From positions 248,001 to 312,000 of the forward strand of contig NZ_AMGO01000007.1 in assembly GCF_000299575.1 (NCBI RefSeq): a DNA stretch of 64,000 bases, written 5' to 3'. The notes beneath the pieces were generated by a model. The model saw nothing but the letters and a program-made list of their open reading frames with translations, was not told the origin of the DNA and made no database searches. The DNA comes from Oceaniovalibus guishaninsula JLT2003 (lineage in GTDB: Bacteria > Pseudomonadota > Alphaproteobacteria > Rhodobacterales > Rhodobacteraceae). Numbering within the stretch: the first letter of the stretch is position 1; each line of letters opens with the position of its first letter. The translations under genes and the position numbers were made by a program. Of this stretch, positions 9,068 to 18,990 are shown one piece after another.

Positions 9068-11212
9068 ATGACGGATCGCACCGAACGGCATGGATTGCAG
9101 GTGGCCACCGAACTGGCCCAATTCGTCGAGGCGCGGGCCTTGCCCGGCACCGGCGTCGAGGCCGAAGCGTTCTGGCGCGGGTTGTCCGACATCGTTCACG
9201 ATCTGGGGCCGGTCAATCGCGATTTGCTGGATACCCGTGCGCGGATGCAGGCGCAGATCGACGACTGGCATCGCGCGCAGCCCGGTCGGGTATCGGACAT
9301 GGACGCCTACCGCGGATTCCTGTCCGAAATCGGCTATCTGGTGCCCGAGGGCGACGATTTCGTCATCGACACCGAAGGAACCGACCCCGAGATCGCCAGC
9401 GTCGCGGGGCCGCAACTGGTCGTGCCGATCACCAATGCCCGTTATGCGCTGAACGCCGCCAATGCCCGTTGGGGATCGCTCTACGATGCGCTTTACGGCA
9501 CCGATGCCTTGGGCGACCGTCCGCAGGGGGACGGTTTCGATGCCGAGCGCGGCATGCGGGTGGTGGCGCGCGCGAAGGAGATGCTGGACGACATGGCCCC
9601 GCTCGATGCGGGATCGCATCTCGATGTGGACAGCTATCGGGTCGAGGATGGCGCGCTTGTCGCGGGCGGTGCGCGGCTGGCCGATCCGTCGCAATTCGTC
9701 GGATGGCGCGGCGATGCGGCCGCGCCCGAGGCGGTGGTTCTGGTCCGCAACGGATTGCATGCCGAGATCCTGATCGACCGGGATCACCATATCGGCAGCA
9801 CGGACCGCGCGGGCGTTTCCGACATCCTGCTGGAAAGTGCCGTCAGCGCCATCATGGATTGCGAGGACAGCGTGGCCACCGTGGATGCCGTCGACAAGGT
9901 GCTGGCCTACGGCAATTGGCTGGGCCTGATGAAAGGCGACCTGACCGAGGAGGTGACGAAGGGCGGCCGCAGCTTCACCCGCCGCCTGTTGCCCGACCGC
10001 ACCTGCCGGACGGCGGAAGGGACCGTGACGCTGAAGGGCCGCGCGCTGATGCTGGTGCGCAATGTCGGCCATCTGATGACCAATCCCGCGATCCTCGACC
10101 GCGACGGCCGCGAGGTGGGCGAAGGGTTGATGGATGCGATGATGACGACGCTGATCGGCATGCACGATCTGCGAAAGGCGGGCGACCAGGCCCGCAACTC
10201 CGTCACCGGGGCAATCTACGTCGTGAAGCCGAAGATGCACGGACCCGCAGAAGTCGCGTTTGCCGACGACGTGTTCACGCGCGTCGAGGCCGCGCTGGGG
10301 CTGCCGCGCAACACCGTCAAGCTGGGTATCATGGACGAGGAGCGGCGCACCAGCGCCAACCTCAAGGAATGCATCCGCGCCGCCAAAAGCCGCGTGGCCT
10401 TCATCAATACGGGCTTTCTGGACCGGACCGGCGACGAAATCCACACCTCGATGGAAGCGGGGCCAATGGTGCGCAAGGGCGACATGCAGGCGACCGCATG
10501 GATCAGGGCCTATGAGGAACGCAATGTCGACATCGGCCTGGCCTGCGGGCTGCGGGGCCGCGCGCAGATCGGCAAGGGCATGTGGGCCATGCCCGACCGG
10601 ATGGCCGACATGCTGGACCAGAAGGTCGCCCATCCCCGCGCCGGCGCCAACACCGCCTGGGTGCCGTCGCCGACCGCCGCCACGCTGCATGCGCTGCACT
10701 ATCACATCGTCGATGTCGCCGCCCGTCAGGCCGAGATCGCCGCGGGTGGGCCGCGTGCCGGGCTGGAACAGCTGCTGACTATCCCGCTGGCGGGGGGCAC
10801 GAACTGGTCCGACGCGGAAATCGAGGCCGAGATCGAAAACAACGCCCAGGGCATCCTCGGCTATGTCGTGCGCTGGATCCAGCAGGGGATCGGCGTTTCG
10901 AAGGTGCCCGACATCAACGATGTCGGCCTGATGGAAGACCGCGCCACCTGCCGCATCAGCAGTCAGGCGCTGGCCAACTGGCTGCATCACGGTGTCGTCT
11001 CGAAGGACCGGGTGATGACGGCGATGCGCAAGATGGCCGAAGTGGTTGACCGCCAGAACGCCAACGATCCGCTCTATCACCCGATGGCCCCCGACTTCGA
11101 CGGCGCGGCCTTCCGGGCCGCCTGCGATCTGGTCTTCGAAGGGCGCGTCCAGCCTTCGGGCTATACCGAACCCGTGCTTCATCGATATCGGCTGGACCTG
11201 AAAGCCGCCTAG
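9068..11212 (+). CDS. glcB: malate synthase G
   Basis: Condenses glyoxylate with acetyl-CoA to malate, the second step of the glyoxylate bypass or the end of glycolate use; cytosolic. The protein is 714 aa, close to the roughly 720 of malate synthase G and much longer than malate synthase A. Family blocks are present: [11 protein letters not shown] near the middle, [11 protein letters not shown], and the C-terminal signature [12 protein letters not shown]. The start at 9068 is chosen because GAGGA lies nine bases upstream; an ATG three codons earlier sits too close to it. No isocitrate lyase gene is nearby. It converges on the DUF1479 gene, overlapping by four bases at CTAG. Confidence 0.95.
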   Translation: MTDRTERHGLQVATELAQFVEARALPGTGVEAEAFWRGLSDIVHDLGPVNRDLLDTRARMQAQIDDWHRAQPGRVSDMDAYRGFLSEIGYLVPEGDDFVIDTEGTDPEIASVAGPQLVVPITNARYALNAANARWGSLYDALYGTDALGDRPQGDGFDAERGMRVVARAKEMLDDMAPLDAGSHLDVDSYRVEDGALVAGGARLADPSQFVGWRGDAAAPEAVVLVRNGLHAEILIDRDHHIGSTDRAGVSDILLESAVSAIMDCEDSVATVDAVDKVLAYGNWLGLMKGDLTEEVTKGGRSFTRRLLPDRTCRTAEGTVTLKGRALMLVRNVGHLMTNPAILDRDGREVGEGLMDAMMTTLIGMHDLRKAGDQARNSVTGAIYVVKPKMHGPAEVAFADDVFTRVEAALGLPRNTVKLGIMDEERRTSANLKECIRAAKSRVAFINTGFLDRTGDEIHTSMEAGPMVRKGDMQATAWIRAYEERNVDIGLACGLRGRAQIGKGMWAMPDRMADMLDQKVAHPRAGANTAWVPSPTAATLHALHYHIVDVAARQAEIAAGGPRAGLEQLLTIPLAGGTNWSDAEIEAEIENNAQGILGYVVRWIQQGIGVSKVPDINDVGLMEDRATCRISSQALANWLHHGVVSKDRVMTAMRKMAEVVDRQNANDPLYHPMAPDFDGAAFRAACDLVFEGRVQPSGYTEPVLHRYRLDLKAA

Positions 11213-12438
11213 AACCCCATCTGACGCCGGCCCAGCGGCGTCAGATCGTCCAACGTGGCCCGCCCCTTGAAATCGACCTCGTAATCCTCGGGCGCGAAGT
11301 CGGGCGGCGATCGACCGTCGAGGAACGTCGCCTGCTGCCGGGCCGCATAGGCGCGGTTCTTGCGGCAATCGGGCGACGCGCCGATATAGATGACGTTCGC
11401 CCAGTTTTCGGATGCGTTGGCATCCTCGACCGCGTGGATCGTGTCGGTGTGCCACCAGACCGTGTCGCCCGGCATCACCGTCGGAATCGTCACCAGCCCT
11501 TCCAGCAATTCGGCATGATGTTCGGCATCGGCCCCCAGTGCACGACCGGGCGCAGCGCCACAGAGATCGTCATCGGCGATGTCGTCTTGCAAGGCCCGCA
11601 GCAGCATCCACGGCATCGACAGCACCGTCGGCACTAGTTGCAGCGTACCGCCGCCGGGGCCTTGTTCGGTCAGGCCGGTCCATCCCTGAAACGTACGGAA
11701 CATGCTGCTGACGGCGGGGCTGGCATATTCTCGTGTCTGGGTGCGGAATGCCGCGCGCCAGGGGTCGTAATCCTGCCAATGTCCTTCGAAAACAGGCGCA
11801 TAGACCGCCTGAAACGCCGGGTCGCACCAGCGTTCGTAACTGCCCGCATCCATATGCGGCGACAGCCCCAGCGTCGTGTCTCCCGGCGCCCTGCGGCGGG
11901 TGCGGTCGGCATAGGTCAGGTCGAGATCGGGGTCGAATTCGGTCCCGGCCGGACCGTCGATCCGCCACAGCCGGTTGAGGAAACGGCGCGTCTCGGCCAG
12001 CGATTCGGCCTGACGCGCCATCACTTGCGGGCGCGACCAGTAAAGCCCGAAAATCTGCGGAACGGCATTCTCCAACTGACTGAAATACTTGTCTATTCCT
12101 GCCTTCTCGCGGGCCTTCGTCATATAGTCGTTGCGGTCGATATAGGCCCCGATCTCGTCGTTCCATGCATTCGCCTGATCGCGCGTAAAGACGCCGCGAA
12201 CGATGACGCATCCCTTGCGGAGAATGGCCTGAATGTCGTCGCCGGTCAGCGAACCCGAATGGATGTCGGCATAGGCAATCTCGGGGATGCCGCTGCCGCC
12301 GCGCGCGATTTCTTCGCGGATCCCGTCTATTTCGGCTTCGGCGGCCTGACGGAGGGATGCGAAGCTGGCCTTCACGTCCTGCCGATCGCGAAGACGGGCC
12401 TTGGCGGCGGCGATATGGGGTTTGGGATCGAACTGCAT
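11209..12438 (-). CDS. DUF1479 (YbiU-like) putative iron/2-oxoglutarate oxygenase
   Basis: A 409-aa member of DUF1479, which in E. coli includes YbiU; the biochemical role of the family is not established. The fold looks like a cupin-type Fe(II)/2-oxoglutarate oxygenase: a candidate metal site H-M-D in L-S-P-H-M-D-A-G and a distal His in [19 protein letters not shown] lies in the N-terminal third. The start M-Q-F-D-P-K at 12438 is preferred over an ATG ten codons upstream, which lies in poorly conserved sequence. It is divergent from the PuuD-like gene with about 120 bp between starts. Substrate unknown. Confidence 0.8.
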   Translation of the reverse strand: MQFDPKPHIAAAKARLRDRQDVKASFASLRQAAEAEIDGIREEIARGGSGIPEIAYADIHSGSLTGDDIQAILRKGCVIVRGVFTRDQANAWNDEIGAYIDRNDYMTKAREKAGIDKYFSQLENAVPQIFGLYWSRPQVMARQAESLAETRRFLNRLWRIDGPAGTEFDPDLDLTYADRTRRRAPGDTTLGLSPHMDAGSYERWCDPAFQAVYAPVFEGHWQDYDPWRAAFRTQTREYASPAVSSMFRTFQGWTGLTEQGPGGGTLQLVPTVLSMPWMLLRALQDDIADDDLCGAAPGRALGADAEHHAELLEGLVTIPTVMPGDTVWWHTDTIHAVEDANASENWANVIYIGASPDCRKNRAYAARQQATFLDGRSPPDFAPEDYEVDFKGRATLDDLTPLGRRQMGF

Positions 12439-12557
12439 GGGCGGTCTCCGATGATGAACCGAAGGCAAGCATGCCTGTAAAACCGCGTCAAACCCCGATG
12501 GACGTTTGCAAGTGCCGCGCTGTCCTCTATCTTCGGACCATTCGGAAAGGACGACGC

Positions 12558-13337
12558 ATGGGCCGCCCCGTCATCGGGATCATCTCGAACCGCCACCTTA
12601 TCAACGACGAATATCCCGCGATGGCCGTGGGAACGATGAATTGCGAGGCGGTCGGCCTGGCCGCGGATTGCGTGCCGCTGATGGTCCCGGCCGACCCGTC
12701 CGTCACCGCCGTGGCCGATCTGCTGGACGCCTGCGACGGATTCCTTCTGACGGGCGGGCGGCCGAACGTGCATCCGTCCGAATACGGCATCGACGAGACG
12801 CCGGCCCACGGTGCGTTCGACCGGCCTCGCGATGCGCTGGTCTTGCCGCTGATCCGCGCCTGCGTCGAGGCGGGACAGCCGTTCCTGGCCATCTGCCGGG
12901 GATTTCAAGAGGTTAACGTCGCTCTGGGGGGCACCCTGCATCCCGAGATCCGCGAGATTCCGGGCCGGATGAACCACCGGATGCCGCCCAACGGAACGCT
13001 GGCGGAAAAGTTCGCGCTGCGTCATGTCGTCCGGTTCGCGGAAGGCGGGCCGTTTCATGCGTTGCTGGATAGCCGGGAGGTGATGACCAACAGCCTGCAC
13101 GGGCAGGGCATCGACCGTGCGGCGACGCGGCTGGTGATCGACGGCAGGGCCGAGGACGGGACGCCCGAGGCCGCCTATGTCGATGGGGCGCCGGGATTTA
13201 CCCTGTCGGTTCAATGGCATCCAGAGTATAGTGCAACCACCGATCCGGTATCGCGGCGGCTGTTCGGGGCATTCGGCGATGCCGCGCGGGAATGGGCGGC
13301 GGGTCGCCGGCCGTCCCCGGTCCGGCGGATCGCGTAA
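12558..13337 (+). CDS. gamma-glutamyl-gamma-aminobutyrate hydrolase-like class I amidotransferase
   Basis: A 259-aa peptidase C26 protein of the PuuD type. PuuD releases GABA from gamma-glutamyl-GABA in putrescine breakdown. Key residues are present: the nucleophile Cys in F-L-A-I-C-R-G-F-Q-E, the catalytic His-x-Glu in V-Q-W-H-P-E-Y, and L-L-T-G-G-R-P-N-V-H-P. Start at 12558 with GGAAAGG upstream. The stop is five bases before the D-lyxose isomerase-like gene, so the two form an operon. No other putrescine genes are near, so the substrate may be a different gamma-glutamyl amide. Confidence 0.8.
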   Translation: MGRPVIGIISNRHLINDEYPAMAVGTMNCEAVGLAADCVPLMVPADPSVTAVADLLDACDGFLLTGGRPNVHPSEYGIDETPAHGAFDRPRDALVLPLIRACVEAGQPFLAICRGFQEVNVALGGTLHPEIREIPGRMNHRMPPNGTLAEKFALRHVVRFAEGGPFHALLDSREVMTNSLHGQGIDRAATRLVIDGRAEDGTPEAAYVDGAPGFTLSVQWHPEYSATTDPVSRRLFGAFGDAAREWAAGRRPSPVRRIA

Positions 13338-13342
13338 GGCCG

Positions 13343-14026
13343 ATGCTGCGGTCGCGGATCAATGCCATCATGGCCGAGGCGGACGAGACGATCCGCCGAT
13401 TCGGCTTTGTTTTACCGCCCTTGGCCTACTGGACACCCGAGGAATTTCAGCGTCAGCAGGGTCGGGGCCGGATCGTGTCGGCCCGGATGGGATGGGACAT
13501 TACCGATTACGGGGCGGGCAATTTCGACCGGATGGGGCTGTTCCTGTTCACCCTGCGCAACGGGTCGCTGAACGAGTTACGGCGGGGCGGCGGCATGTGT
13601 TATGCCGAAAAGCTGTTGATTTCACGACAGGATCAGCTGAGCCCGATGCATACGCATATCGACAAGGTCGAGGATATCATCAACCGGGGCGGTGCCACGC
13701 TGGCGGTGCAGCTTTACGGATCCGGCATGGCCGGCGGGTTCGACGACAACATCGGCGGCATCGTGGAACGCGATGGAATCGCTCATGATTTCGCGCCCGG
13801 CGAGGTGCTGCGGCTGGAGCCTGGGCAGTCGGTGACGCTGCGGCCGGGCGATTGGCACGCCTTCTGGGGAGAGGGGGGCGATGTGCTGATCGGAGAGGTA
13901 TCGACGGTCAATAACGATCTGACGGATAACATTTTTCGCGATTCCATCGGGCGGTTCGCCGCGGTGGAGGAGGATGTCGCGCCGATGCATCTGCTGGTCA
14001 GCGATTACGATACTTGGCTTCGGTAG
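13343..14026 (+). CDS. D-lyxose isomerase-like cupin protein
   Basis: A 227-aa cupin of the D-lyxose/D-mannose isomerase family (formerly DUF1498), cytosolic Mn-dependent sugar isomerases. The metal-binding motif is M-H-T-H-I-D-K-V-E-D-I (His-x-His, Lys, Glu), with the last ligand in P-G-D-W-H-A-F-W-G. Length is normal for the family. Start at 13343 follows GTAAGG. It is five bases downstream of the PuuD-like gene and evidently cotranscribed. The pairing of a gamma-glutamyl hydrolase with an aldose-ketose isomerase is unexpected; no sugar kinase or transporter adjoins. Confidence 0.78.
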   Translation: MLRSRINAIMAEADETIRRFGFVLPPLAYWTPEEFQRQQGRGRIVSARMGWDITDYGAGNFDRMGLFLFTLRNGSLNELRRGGGMCYAEKLLISRQDQLSPMHTHIDKVEDIINRGGATLAVQLYGSGMAGGFDDNIGGIVERDGIAHDFAPGEVLRLEPGQSVTLRPGDWHAFWGEGGDVLIGEVSTVNNDLTDNIFRDSIGRFAAVEEDVAPMHLLVSDYDTWLR

Positions 14027-14243
14027 AGGCCGACCGGGCTGCGACCGGAGGTGTGTCGTTAAAGCGATACATCAAAAGCGTCTCTTAAAGTTTCGATATA
14101 GAAAGGCGACGAGGTTCATCCGCGCGATACGCGGTGTCCCGACGATGGACCTGTAACGCAGTTGCGGAGGGCCGGCATCGCGGGACGTGCGTTCGCAATA
14201 ACGATGCCGGGGGGCCGGCGCGGAAGGCGCGGCGGAAGCCCAG

Positions 14244-14282
14244 TTGTACAATTTGTACATTTCGGCGCCCGAAACGTACAAG
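14244..14282. repeat. TTGTAC-type inverted repeats in a convergent intergenic region
   Basis: A stem with 13-base arms (TTGTACATTTCGG at 14253-14265, CCGAAACGTACAA at 14269-14281; 12 of 13 pair) around loop CGC, preceded directly by the palindrome TTGTACAA at 14244-14251. It lies 11 bp past the reverse-strand SDR gene and could be its terminator, though no clear T-run follows on that strand. Alternatively it is a cluster of operator half-sites. The remainder of the 14027-14292 gap is somewhat AT-rich and holds nothing else recognisable. Confidence 0.5.
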
Positions 14283-14292
14283 TCGCGGGTCG

Positions 14293-15039
14293 TCAGGTCT
14301 GGCCGCCCGAGATCTCGATCGTCTGGCCGTTGATGCTGCCGCTTTGGGAGCCGCAGAGCCAGAGGGCGGCGGCCGCGACCTCGGGCGGTTCGATGAGGCG
14401 GCGGTGGCGGTTGGCGTCGGTCATCAGGCGCATGGCCGCGTCCTCGTCCACGCCGGCACGGTCGCGGATCGAGACGACGTTGCGGTCCACGATGGCGGTG
14501 CGGACATAGCCGGGGCAGAGCGCGTTGAAGGTCAGGCCGGTGCCGATGTAATCTTCGCTGAGAGCGCGGACCAGGCCGATCATGCCGTGCTTGGACGCGG
14601 TATAGGCCGGTGCCCCTTTCAATCCGCGCAGTCCGGCGATGGAACTGACGGCGATCACCCGGCCCCAGTCCAGCCCGTGCATCGAGCGCAGCGATTCACG
14701 GATGGTCAGGAACGCGCCGTCGAGATTGGTCGCCATCATCCGCCGCCAGAAGGCGGTGTCGGTGCGGTGCAGCGACCGCCCTTCGGCAATGCCCGCATTG
14801 GCCACGCAGATGGCGACGGGGCCGCGCGCGGCGACGGCGGCATCAATGGCCCCCGCGACGCTGTCTTCGTCGGTGACATCCATCACCGCGGGGTGCAGGC
14901 CGTCATGGTCCAGCGCCTCGGGCCTGCGTCCGGCGATCGTCACCCGCGCGCCCGCATCCGCCAGCGAGCGGGCGATGGCCAGGCCGATGCCCGTGCCGCC
15001 GCCGGTGATGAAGGCGTGTTTTCCTGTCAGATCCGTCAT
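14293..15039 (-). CDS. SDR family NAD(P)-dependent oxidoreductase
   Basis: A 248-aa classical short-chain dehydrogenase/reductase. It has the nucleotide-binding T-G-G-G-T-G-I-G (residues 11-18), C-V-A-N-A-G, the active-site Ser in A-V-S-S-I-A-G, and Y-T-A-S-K with catalytic Tyr and Lys. The tail ends [12 protein letters not shown], as in 3-hydroxybutyrate dehydrogenases and 3-oxoacyl reductases. The G-R-R after the second strand hints at NADP. The substrate cannot be assigned. It starts at 15039, divergent from pntA, with a palindrome in the shared upstream region. Confidence 0.85.
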   Translation of the reverse strand: MTDLTGKHAFITGGGTGIGLAIARSLADAGARVTIAGRRPEALDHDGLHPAVMDVTDEDSVAGAIDAAVAARGPVAICVANAGIAEGRSLHRTDTAFWRRMMATNLDGAFLTIRESLRSMHGLDWGRVIAVSSIAGLRGLKGAPAYTASKHGMIGLVRALSEDYIGTGLTFNALCPGYVRTAIVDRNVVSIRDRAGVDEDAAMRLMTDANRHRRLIEPPEVAAAALWLCGSQSGSINGQTIEISGGQT

Positions 15040-15094
15040 GCCGTCGAGGATGCAGCAGGGTCCGGTCGGATACAATGGCGACACGCACGGCCAA

Positions 15095-15107
15095 GCAACA
15101 TTGTTGC
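15095..15107. promoter_or_regulatory. candidate operator GCAACA-T-TGTTGC before pntA
   Basis: A perfect 13-bp dyad (GCAACATTGTTGC) in the 126-bp divergent region between the SDR gene and pntA, immediately followed by TTGACG, which resembles a -35 element facing pntA. No regulator is assigned. Confidence 0.4.
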
Positions 15108-15165
15108 CTTGACGATCCCCATGCGGGCAGGTCTGGTACGCGCGACGGCAAGCTGGAGGCGGACC

Positions 15166-16737
15166 ATGACATTCGGCGCGATCGCGGAACGGGCAGAGGA
15201 CGAGGCGCGCGTGGCGATGACGCCCGCATCGGCCGAGCAGATCCGCAAGCTGGGCCATGACTGCGTGATCGAGGCGGGCGCGGGCAGGCGCGCGGGCTTC
15301 GACGACGACGCCTATCGCACCGCGGGGGTCGAGGTGCTGCCCGATGCCGCCGCCGTCCTTGCCAGGGCGGACGTGGTGGCCAAGGTGCGCCCCCCGACCG
15401 AGGCCGAGATGGACATGCTGCGCGAGGGGCAGACGCTGATCGCGTTCTTCTATCCGGCCGAGAACGAGGCGTTGATGAAGCGCGCCGCCGAAAGGGGCGC
15501 GACGGTTCTGGCGATGGACATGGTGCCGCGCATCAGCCGGGCGCAGAAGATGGACGCGCTGAGTTCGATGGCCAATATCGCGGGCTATCGCGCGGTGATC
15601 GAGGCGGGAGCCAATTTCGGCCGCTTCTTCACCGGGCAGGTGACGGCCGCGGGCAAGGTTCCGCCCGCCGAGGTGCTGGTCGTCGGCGCGGGCGTCGCGG
15701 GGCTGGCGGCCATCGGCACGGCCACCAGCCTGGGTGCCATCGTGCGCGCCTTCGACGTGCGCCCCGAAGTGGCCGAGCAGATCGAGAGCATGGGGGCGGA
15801 GTTCCTGTTCCTGGATTTCGAGGACAACCAGGACGGCAGCGGCACCGGCGGCTATGCCGCGCCGTCCAGCCCCGAATTCCGAGAGGCGCAGCTCAAGCTG
15901 TTCCGCGAACAGGCGCCCGAGGTCGATATCGTCATCACCACGGCGCTGATCCCCAACCGCGAGGCGCCCGAGCTTTGGACCGCCGACATGGTGGCGGCGA
16001 TGAAGCCCGGCAGCGTGATCGTCGATCTGGCGGCCGAGAAGGGCGGCAATTGCAAGCTGACGGTGAAGGGCGAGAAGATCGTCACCGACAACGGCGTGAC
16101 GATCATCGGCTATACCGACTTTCCCAGCCGCATGGCGGCGCAGGCCAGCACGCTTTATTCCAACAACGTGCGGCACATGATGGCCGACCTGACGCCGGGC
16201 AAGGACGGCACGGTCGTTCAGAACATGGACGACGACGTGATCCGGGGCGCCACGATCGCCCATGAGGGCGCGGTGACGTGGCCGCCCCCCAAGCCCAAGG
16301 TCGCGGCCATCGCCGCCGCGCCGCGCAAGGCCAAGCCGCGCGACCCGACGCCCGAGGAGAAGCGCGCGCACGAGGTCGCCACCTTCCGCGCGGCGACGAA
16401 ACGGCAGGTGACGCTGCTGGTCGTGGGCGCGGTGCTGCTGATGATCGTGGGCAACTACGCGCCGCCGTCGTTCATGTCGCACCTGATCGTCTTCGCGCTG
16501 GCCTGCTTCGTCGGGTTCCAGGTGATCTGGGGCGTGTCGCATTCGCTGCACACGCCGCTGATGGCGGTGACGAACGCCATTTCGGGCATCATCATCGTCG
16601 GCGCGCTGTTGCAGATCGGCGCCGGCAATTTCTGGGTCGTGCTGCTGTCGCTGATCGCGGTGCTGATCGCGTCCATCAATATCGTGGGGGGATTTCTGGT
16701 CACGCGCCGGATGCTCGCCATGTTCCAGAAATCCTAG
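15166..16737 (+). CDS. pntA: NAD(P) transhydrogenase subunit alpha
   Basis: Alpha subunit of the proton-pumping transhydrogenase, which uses the proton gradient to reduce NADP with NADH. At 523 aa it is the undivided E. coli-type subunit. The NAD-binding domain I runs to about residue 390 and includes [13 protein letters not shown] (about 169-181) and the [18 protein letters not shown] block that contacts domain III. A Lys/Pro-rich linker then leads to four membrane helices. Start at 15166 with GGAGG upstream. pntB follows after 10 bp. Confidence 0.96.
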   Translation: MTFGAIAERAEDEARVAMTPASAEQIRKLGHDCVIEAGAGRRAGFDDDAYRTAGVEVLPDAAAVLARADVVAKVRPPTEAEMDMLREGQTLIAFFYPAENEALMKRAAERGATVLAMDMVPRISRAQKMDALSSMANIAGYRAVIEAGANFGRFFTGQVTAAGKVPPAEVLVVGAGVAGLAAIGTATSLGAIVRAFDVRPEVAEQIESMGAEFLFLDFEDNQDGSGTGGYAAPSSPEFREAQLKLFREQAPEVDIVITTALIPNREAPELWTADMVAAMKPGSVIVDLAAEKGGNCKLTVKGEKIVTDNGVTIIGYTDFPSRMAAQASTLYSNNVRHMMADLTPGKDGTVVQNMDDDVIRGATIAHEGAVTWPPPKPKVAAIAAAPRKAKPRDPTPEEKRAHEVATFRAATKRQVTLLVVGAVLLMIVGNYAPPSFMSHLIVFALACFVGFQVIWGVSHSLHTPLMAVTNAISGIIIVGALLQIGAGNFWVVLLSLIAVLIASINIVGGFLVTRRMLAMFQKS

Positions 16738-16747
16738 GGGGTCGGTC

Positions 16748-18232
16748 ATGGCACCGGGAATCGGTCTGCAAGCGGCGGCGTATATCGTCGCATCGATCCT
16801 GTTCATCCTCAGCCTGGGGGGGTTGAAGGATCAGGAAAGCGCCAAGCGCGCGATCTGGTACGGCATCGCCGGCATGGCGCTGGCGGTGATCGCCACCGTC
16901 TTCGGGCCGGGGGTGCAGAACGGGATCCTGATCGTCATCGCCATCGCCGCGGGCAGCTTCGCGGGATGGTACATCGCCGGCAAGGTGCAGATGACCGAGA
17001 TGCCGCAGCTTGTCGCGGCGCTGCATTCGTTCGTCGGGCTTGCGGCGGTGTTCATCGGGCTGAACGCCGACATCATGCTGGGCACCGTCAACGCGCTGCG
17101 CGCCAGCGGGCTGACGCCGGGCGAGGTTTCGCTGACCGGCTTCGGCGAATTGCTGTGGGCCAAGACCTATGTCGAGGTGAACATCCTGCGGGTCGAGGTC
17201 TTTCTGGGGATCTTCATCGGCGCCATCACCTTCACCGGGTCGGTGGTGGCCTTCGCCAAGCTGTCGGGGCGCGTGGACGGCAAGCCGCGGCAACTGGCGC
17301 TGCCGCCGGGCGGCAACGCCAACCCCTATATCTCGGGTCACTGGCTGAACGTCTGGGCGCTGGCGGCGTGCGTGCTGCTGGGGCTGGCCTATTTCACCGG
17401 CGCGGGCCTGTGGACGATGCTGTTGGTCGCGCTGATCGCGGGCTTCATCGGCTGGCATCTGATCATGGGGATCGGCGGGGCGGACATGCCGGTGGTGGTG
17501 TCGATGCTGAACTCCTATTCGGGGTGGGCGGCGGCGGCGATCGGCTTCACGCTGGGCAACGACCTGCTGATCGTGACGGGCGCGCTGGTGGGATCGTCGG
17601 GCGCGATCCTGTCCTACATCATGTGCCGCGCGATGAACCGCAACTTCGTCAGCGTCATCCTGGGCGGATGGGGCGGCACCAGCGGCCCCGCCATGGCGGT
17701 CGAGGGCGAACAGGTCGCGATCGACGCGGCGGGCGTGGCGTCGGCGCTGGAGGATGCCGATTCGGTGGTGATCGTGCCGGGATACGGCATGGCGGTGGCG
17801 CAGGCGCAGCAATCGGTCAGCGAACTGGTCCGCCGCCTGCGCGCGGACGGCAAGACCGTGCGCTTCGCCATCCATCCGGTCGCCGGGCGGTTGCCGGGGC
17901 ACATGAACGTGCTGCTGGCCGAGGCGAAGGTGCCTTACGACATCGTGCTGGAGATGGACGAGATCAACGACGACCTGCCCGATACGGACGTGGTGATCGT
18001 CATCGGCAGCAACGACATCGTGAACCCGGCCGCGCAGGACGACCCCAACAGCCCCATCGCCGGGATGCCGGTGCTGGAGGTGTGGAAGGCCAAGCAGGTC
18101 TTCGTGTCGAAGCGCGGGCAGGGGACGGGGTATTCGGGGATCGAGAATCCGCTGTTCTACAAGGAGAACACGCGCATGTTCTACGGCGATGCCAAGGCGT
18201 CGCTGGATGCGCTGCTGGCGCAGTTGGGGTAG
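16748..18232 (+). CDS. pntB: NAD(P) transhydrogenase subunit beta
   Basis: Beta subunit of transhydrogenase, partner of the preceding PntA. It is 494 aa, slightly longer than E. coli PntB. The N-terminal two thirds hold about nine membrane helices with the proton channel; the C-terminal domain III binds NADP, seen in [32 protein letters not shown] and [18 protein letters not shown] upstream of the ATG is its ribosome binding site. The pair likely supplies NADPH from the proton motive force. Confidence 0.96.
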   Translation: MAPGIGLQAAAYIVASILFILSLGGLKDQESAKRAIWYGIAGMALAVIATVFGPGVQNGILIVIAIAAGSFAGWYIAGKVQMTEMPQLVAALHSFVGLAAVFIGLNADIMLGTVNALRASGLTPGEVSLTGFGELLWAKTYVEVNILRVEVFLGIFIGAITFTGSVVAFAKLSGRVDGKPRQLALPPGGNANPYISGHWLNVWALAACVLLGLAYFTGAGLWTMLLVALIAGFIGWHLIMGIGGADMPVVVSMLNSYSGWAAAAIGFTLGNDLLIVTGALVGSSGAILSYIMCRAMNRNFVSVILGGWGGTSGPAMAVEGEQVAIDAAGVASALEDADSVVIVPGYGMAVAQAQQSVSELVRRLRADGKTVRFAIHPVAGRLPGHMNVLLAEAKVPYDIVLEMDEINDDLPDTDVVIVIGSNDIVNPAAQDDPNSPIAGMPVLEVWKAKQVFVSKRGQGTGYSGIENPLFYKENTRMFYGDAKASLDALLAQLG

Positions 18233-18242
18233 GGGATTTGGC

Positions 18243-18266
18243 CGCCCTCACAAGAGGTTGAGGGCG
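18243..18266 (+). terminator. stem-loop after pntB
   Basis: Perfect 8-bp arms CGCCCTCA / TGAGGGCG with an 8-base loop begin 10 bp after the pntB stop. No T-run follows, so it may stabilise the pntAB mRNA end rather than terminate on its own. Confidence 0.4.
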
Positions 18267-18347
18267 AAGCGGGGAACGGGGCGCGCGTTGCACCGTTCGG
18301 CTGGCGATGCGGAGGGACGATCCGCAGGCAACCGAACGGAGAGACCG

Positions 18348-18908
18348 ATGAAAAAGCTGACCCTTGCCGCCGCCCTGCTGGGCGCCACCGCGGCCCATGC
18401 GCAGGATGGCGGGCTGACCACCGACGACGTCCGCAACTTCCTTAACCCTCTTGCCGACGACGCGCAGCAGGCCGTCGAGAACGGCAACTGGAACGGCGTT
18501 CAGGACTGGCTGTCGCAGCATGTGGCCGACGACGCGCCGCTGCATTTCGCCGGCGACGTGATCCTGTCGGGCGGTCCCAGCACGACCTTCACCTCGTCCC
18601 TGACGGGCGCCGACCTGAAGGCGTTCGGCCAGGCCGCGCTGATGGGGATGCAGTCGGACCGGCAGGACATGGTCGAGGAGTATTCGCTGGAGGTGCGGGT
18701 GATGGACACGTGGCAATTGCCGGACGGCAAGGTGTCGGCGGCGGTCGCGTTCTATGAAAGCGGATCGCTCAACGCTCCCGAGGGGATGGAGGACAGCCCG
18801 CTGGCCGGGCCGTTCAGTTCGGCCACGACCTGCGCGCTGCGGATGGGCGGCAGCGCCGACAGCCCGCAGATCGAGCTGGCCAATTGCAAGGTGGATGCCA
18901 GCATCTGA
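18348..18908 (+). CDS. periplasmic protein of unknown function (186 aa)
   Basis: A secreted protein with a clear Sec signal (M-K-K-L-T-L-A-A-A-L-L-G...A-H-A, cleavage before Q19). The mature part starts with an acidic helical segment (T-T-D-D-V-R-N-F-L) and then resembles an NTF2/SnoaL-like alpha-beta layout with alternating strands (Y-S-L-E-V-R-V-M-D, V-S-A-A-V-A-F-Y-E). Two Cys near the end (C-A-L-R and N-C-K) could form a disulfide. No catalytic motif is seen. The start at 18348 is supported by ACGGAGAG. It stands alone between pntB and glpD with stem-loops on both sides. Confidence 0.7.
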   Translation: MKKLTLAAALLGATAAHAQDGGLTTDDVRNFLNPLADDAQQAVENGNWNGVQDWLSQHVADDAPLHFAGDVILSGGPSTTFTSSLTGADLKAFGQAALMGMQSDRQDMVEEYSLEVRVMDTWQLPDGKVSAAVAFYESGSLNAPEGMEDSPLAGPFSSATTCALRMGGSADSPQIELANCKVDASI

Positions 18909-18920
18909 CCGGCATGACGG

Positions 18921-18952
18921 CGCGCGGCGGCCCGAGGCTGGACCGCCGCGCG
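18921..18952 (+). terminator. GC-rich stem-loop after the periplasmic protein gene
   Basis: Perfect 10-bp arms CGCGCGGCGG / CCGCCGCGCG separated by 12 bases lie 12 bp beyond the stop. It has no T-tract. Its position between a gene end and the glpD start suggests a terminator or mRNA-end hairpin. Confidence 0.45.
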
Positions 18953-18990
18953 ATTGGCGCTAGAGTGTCGGGCAACCCCGAAAGGACGCC

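Noticed and set aside
8219-11455. A very long reverse-strand open frame (over 1000 codons) covering malate synthase
   Set aside because: Only its last part (8578 to 8219) is real, being the N-terminus of pepN. The rest is the antisense of glcB, with no family similarity and a typical GC-rich shadow composition.
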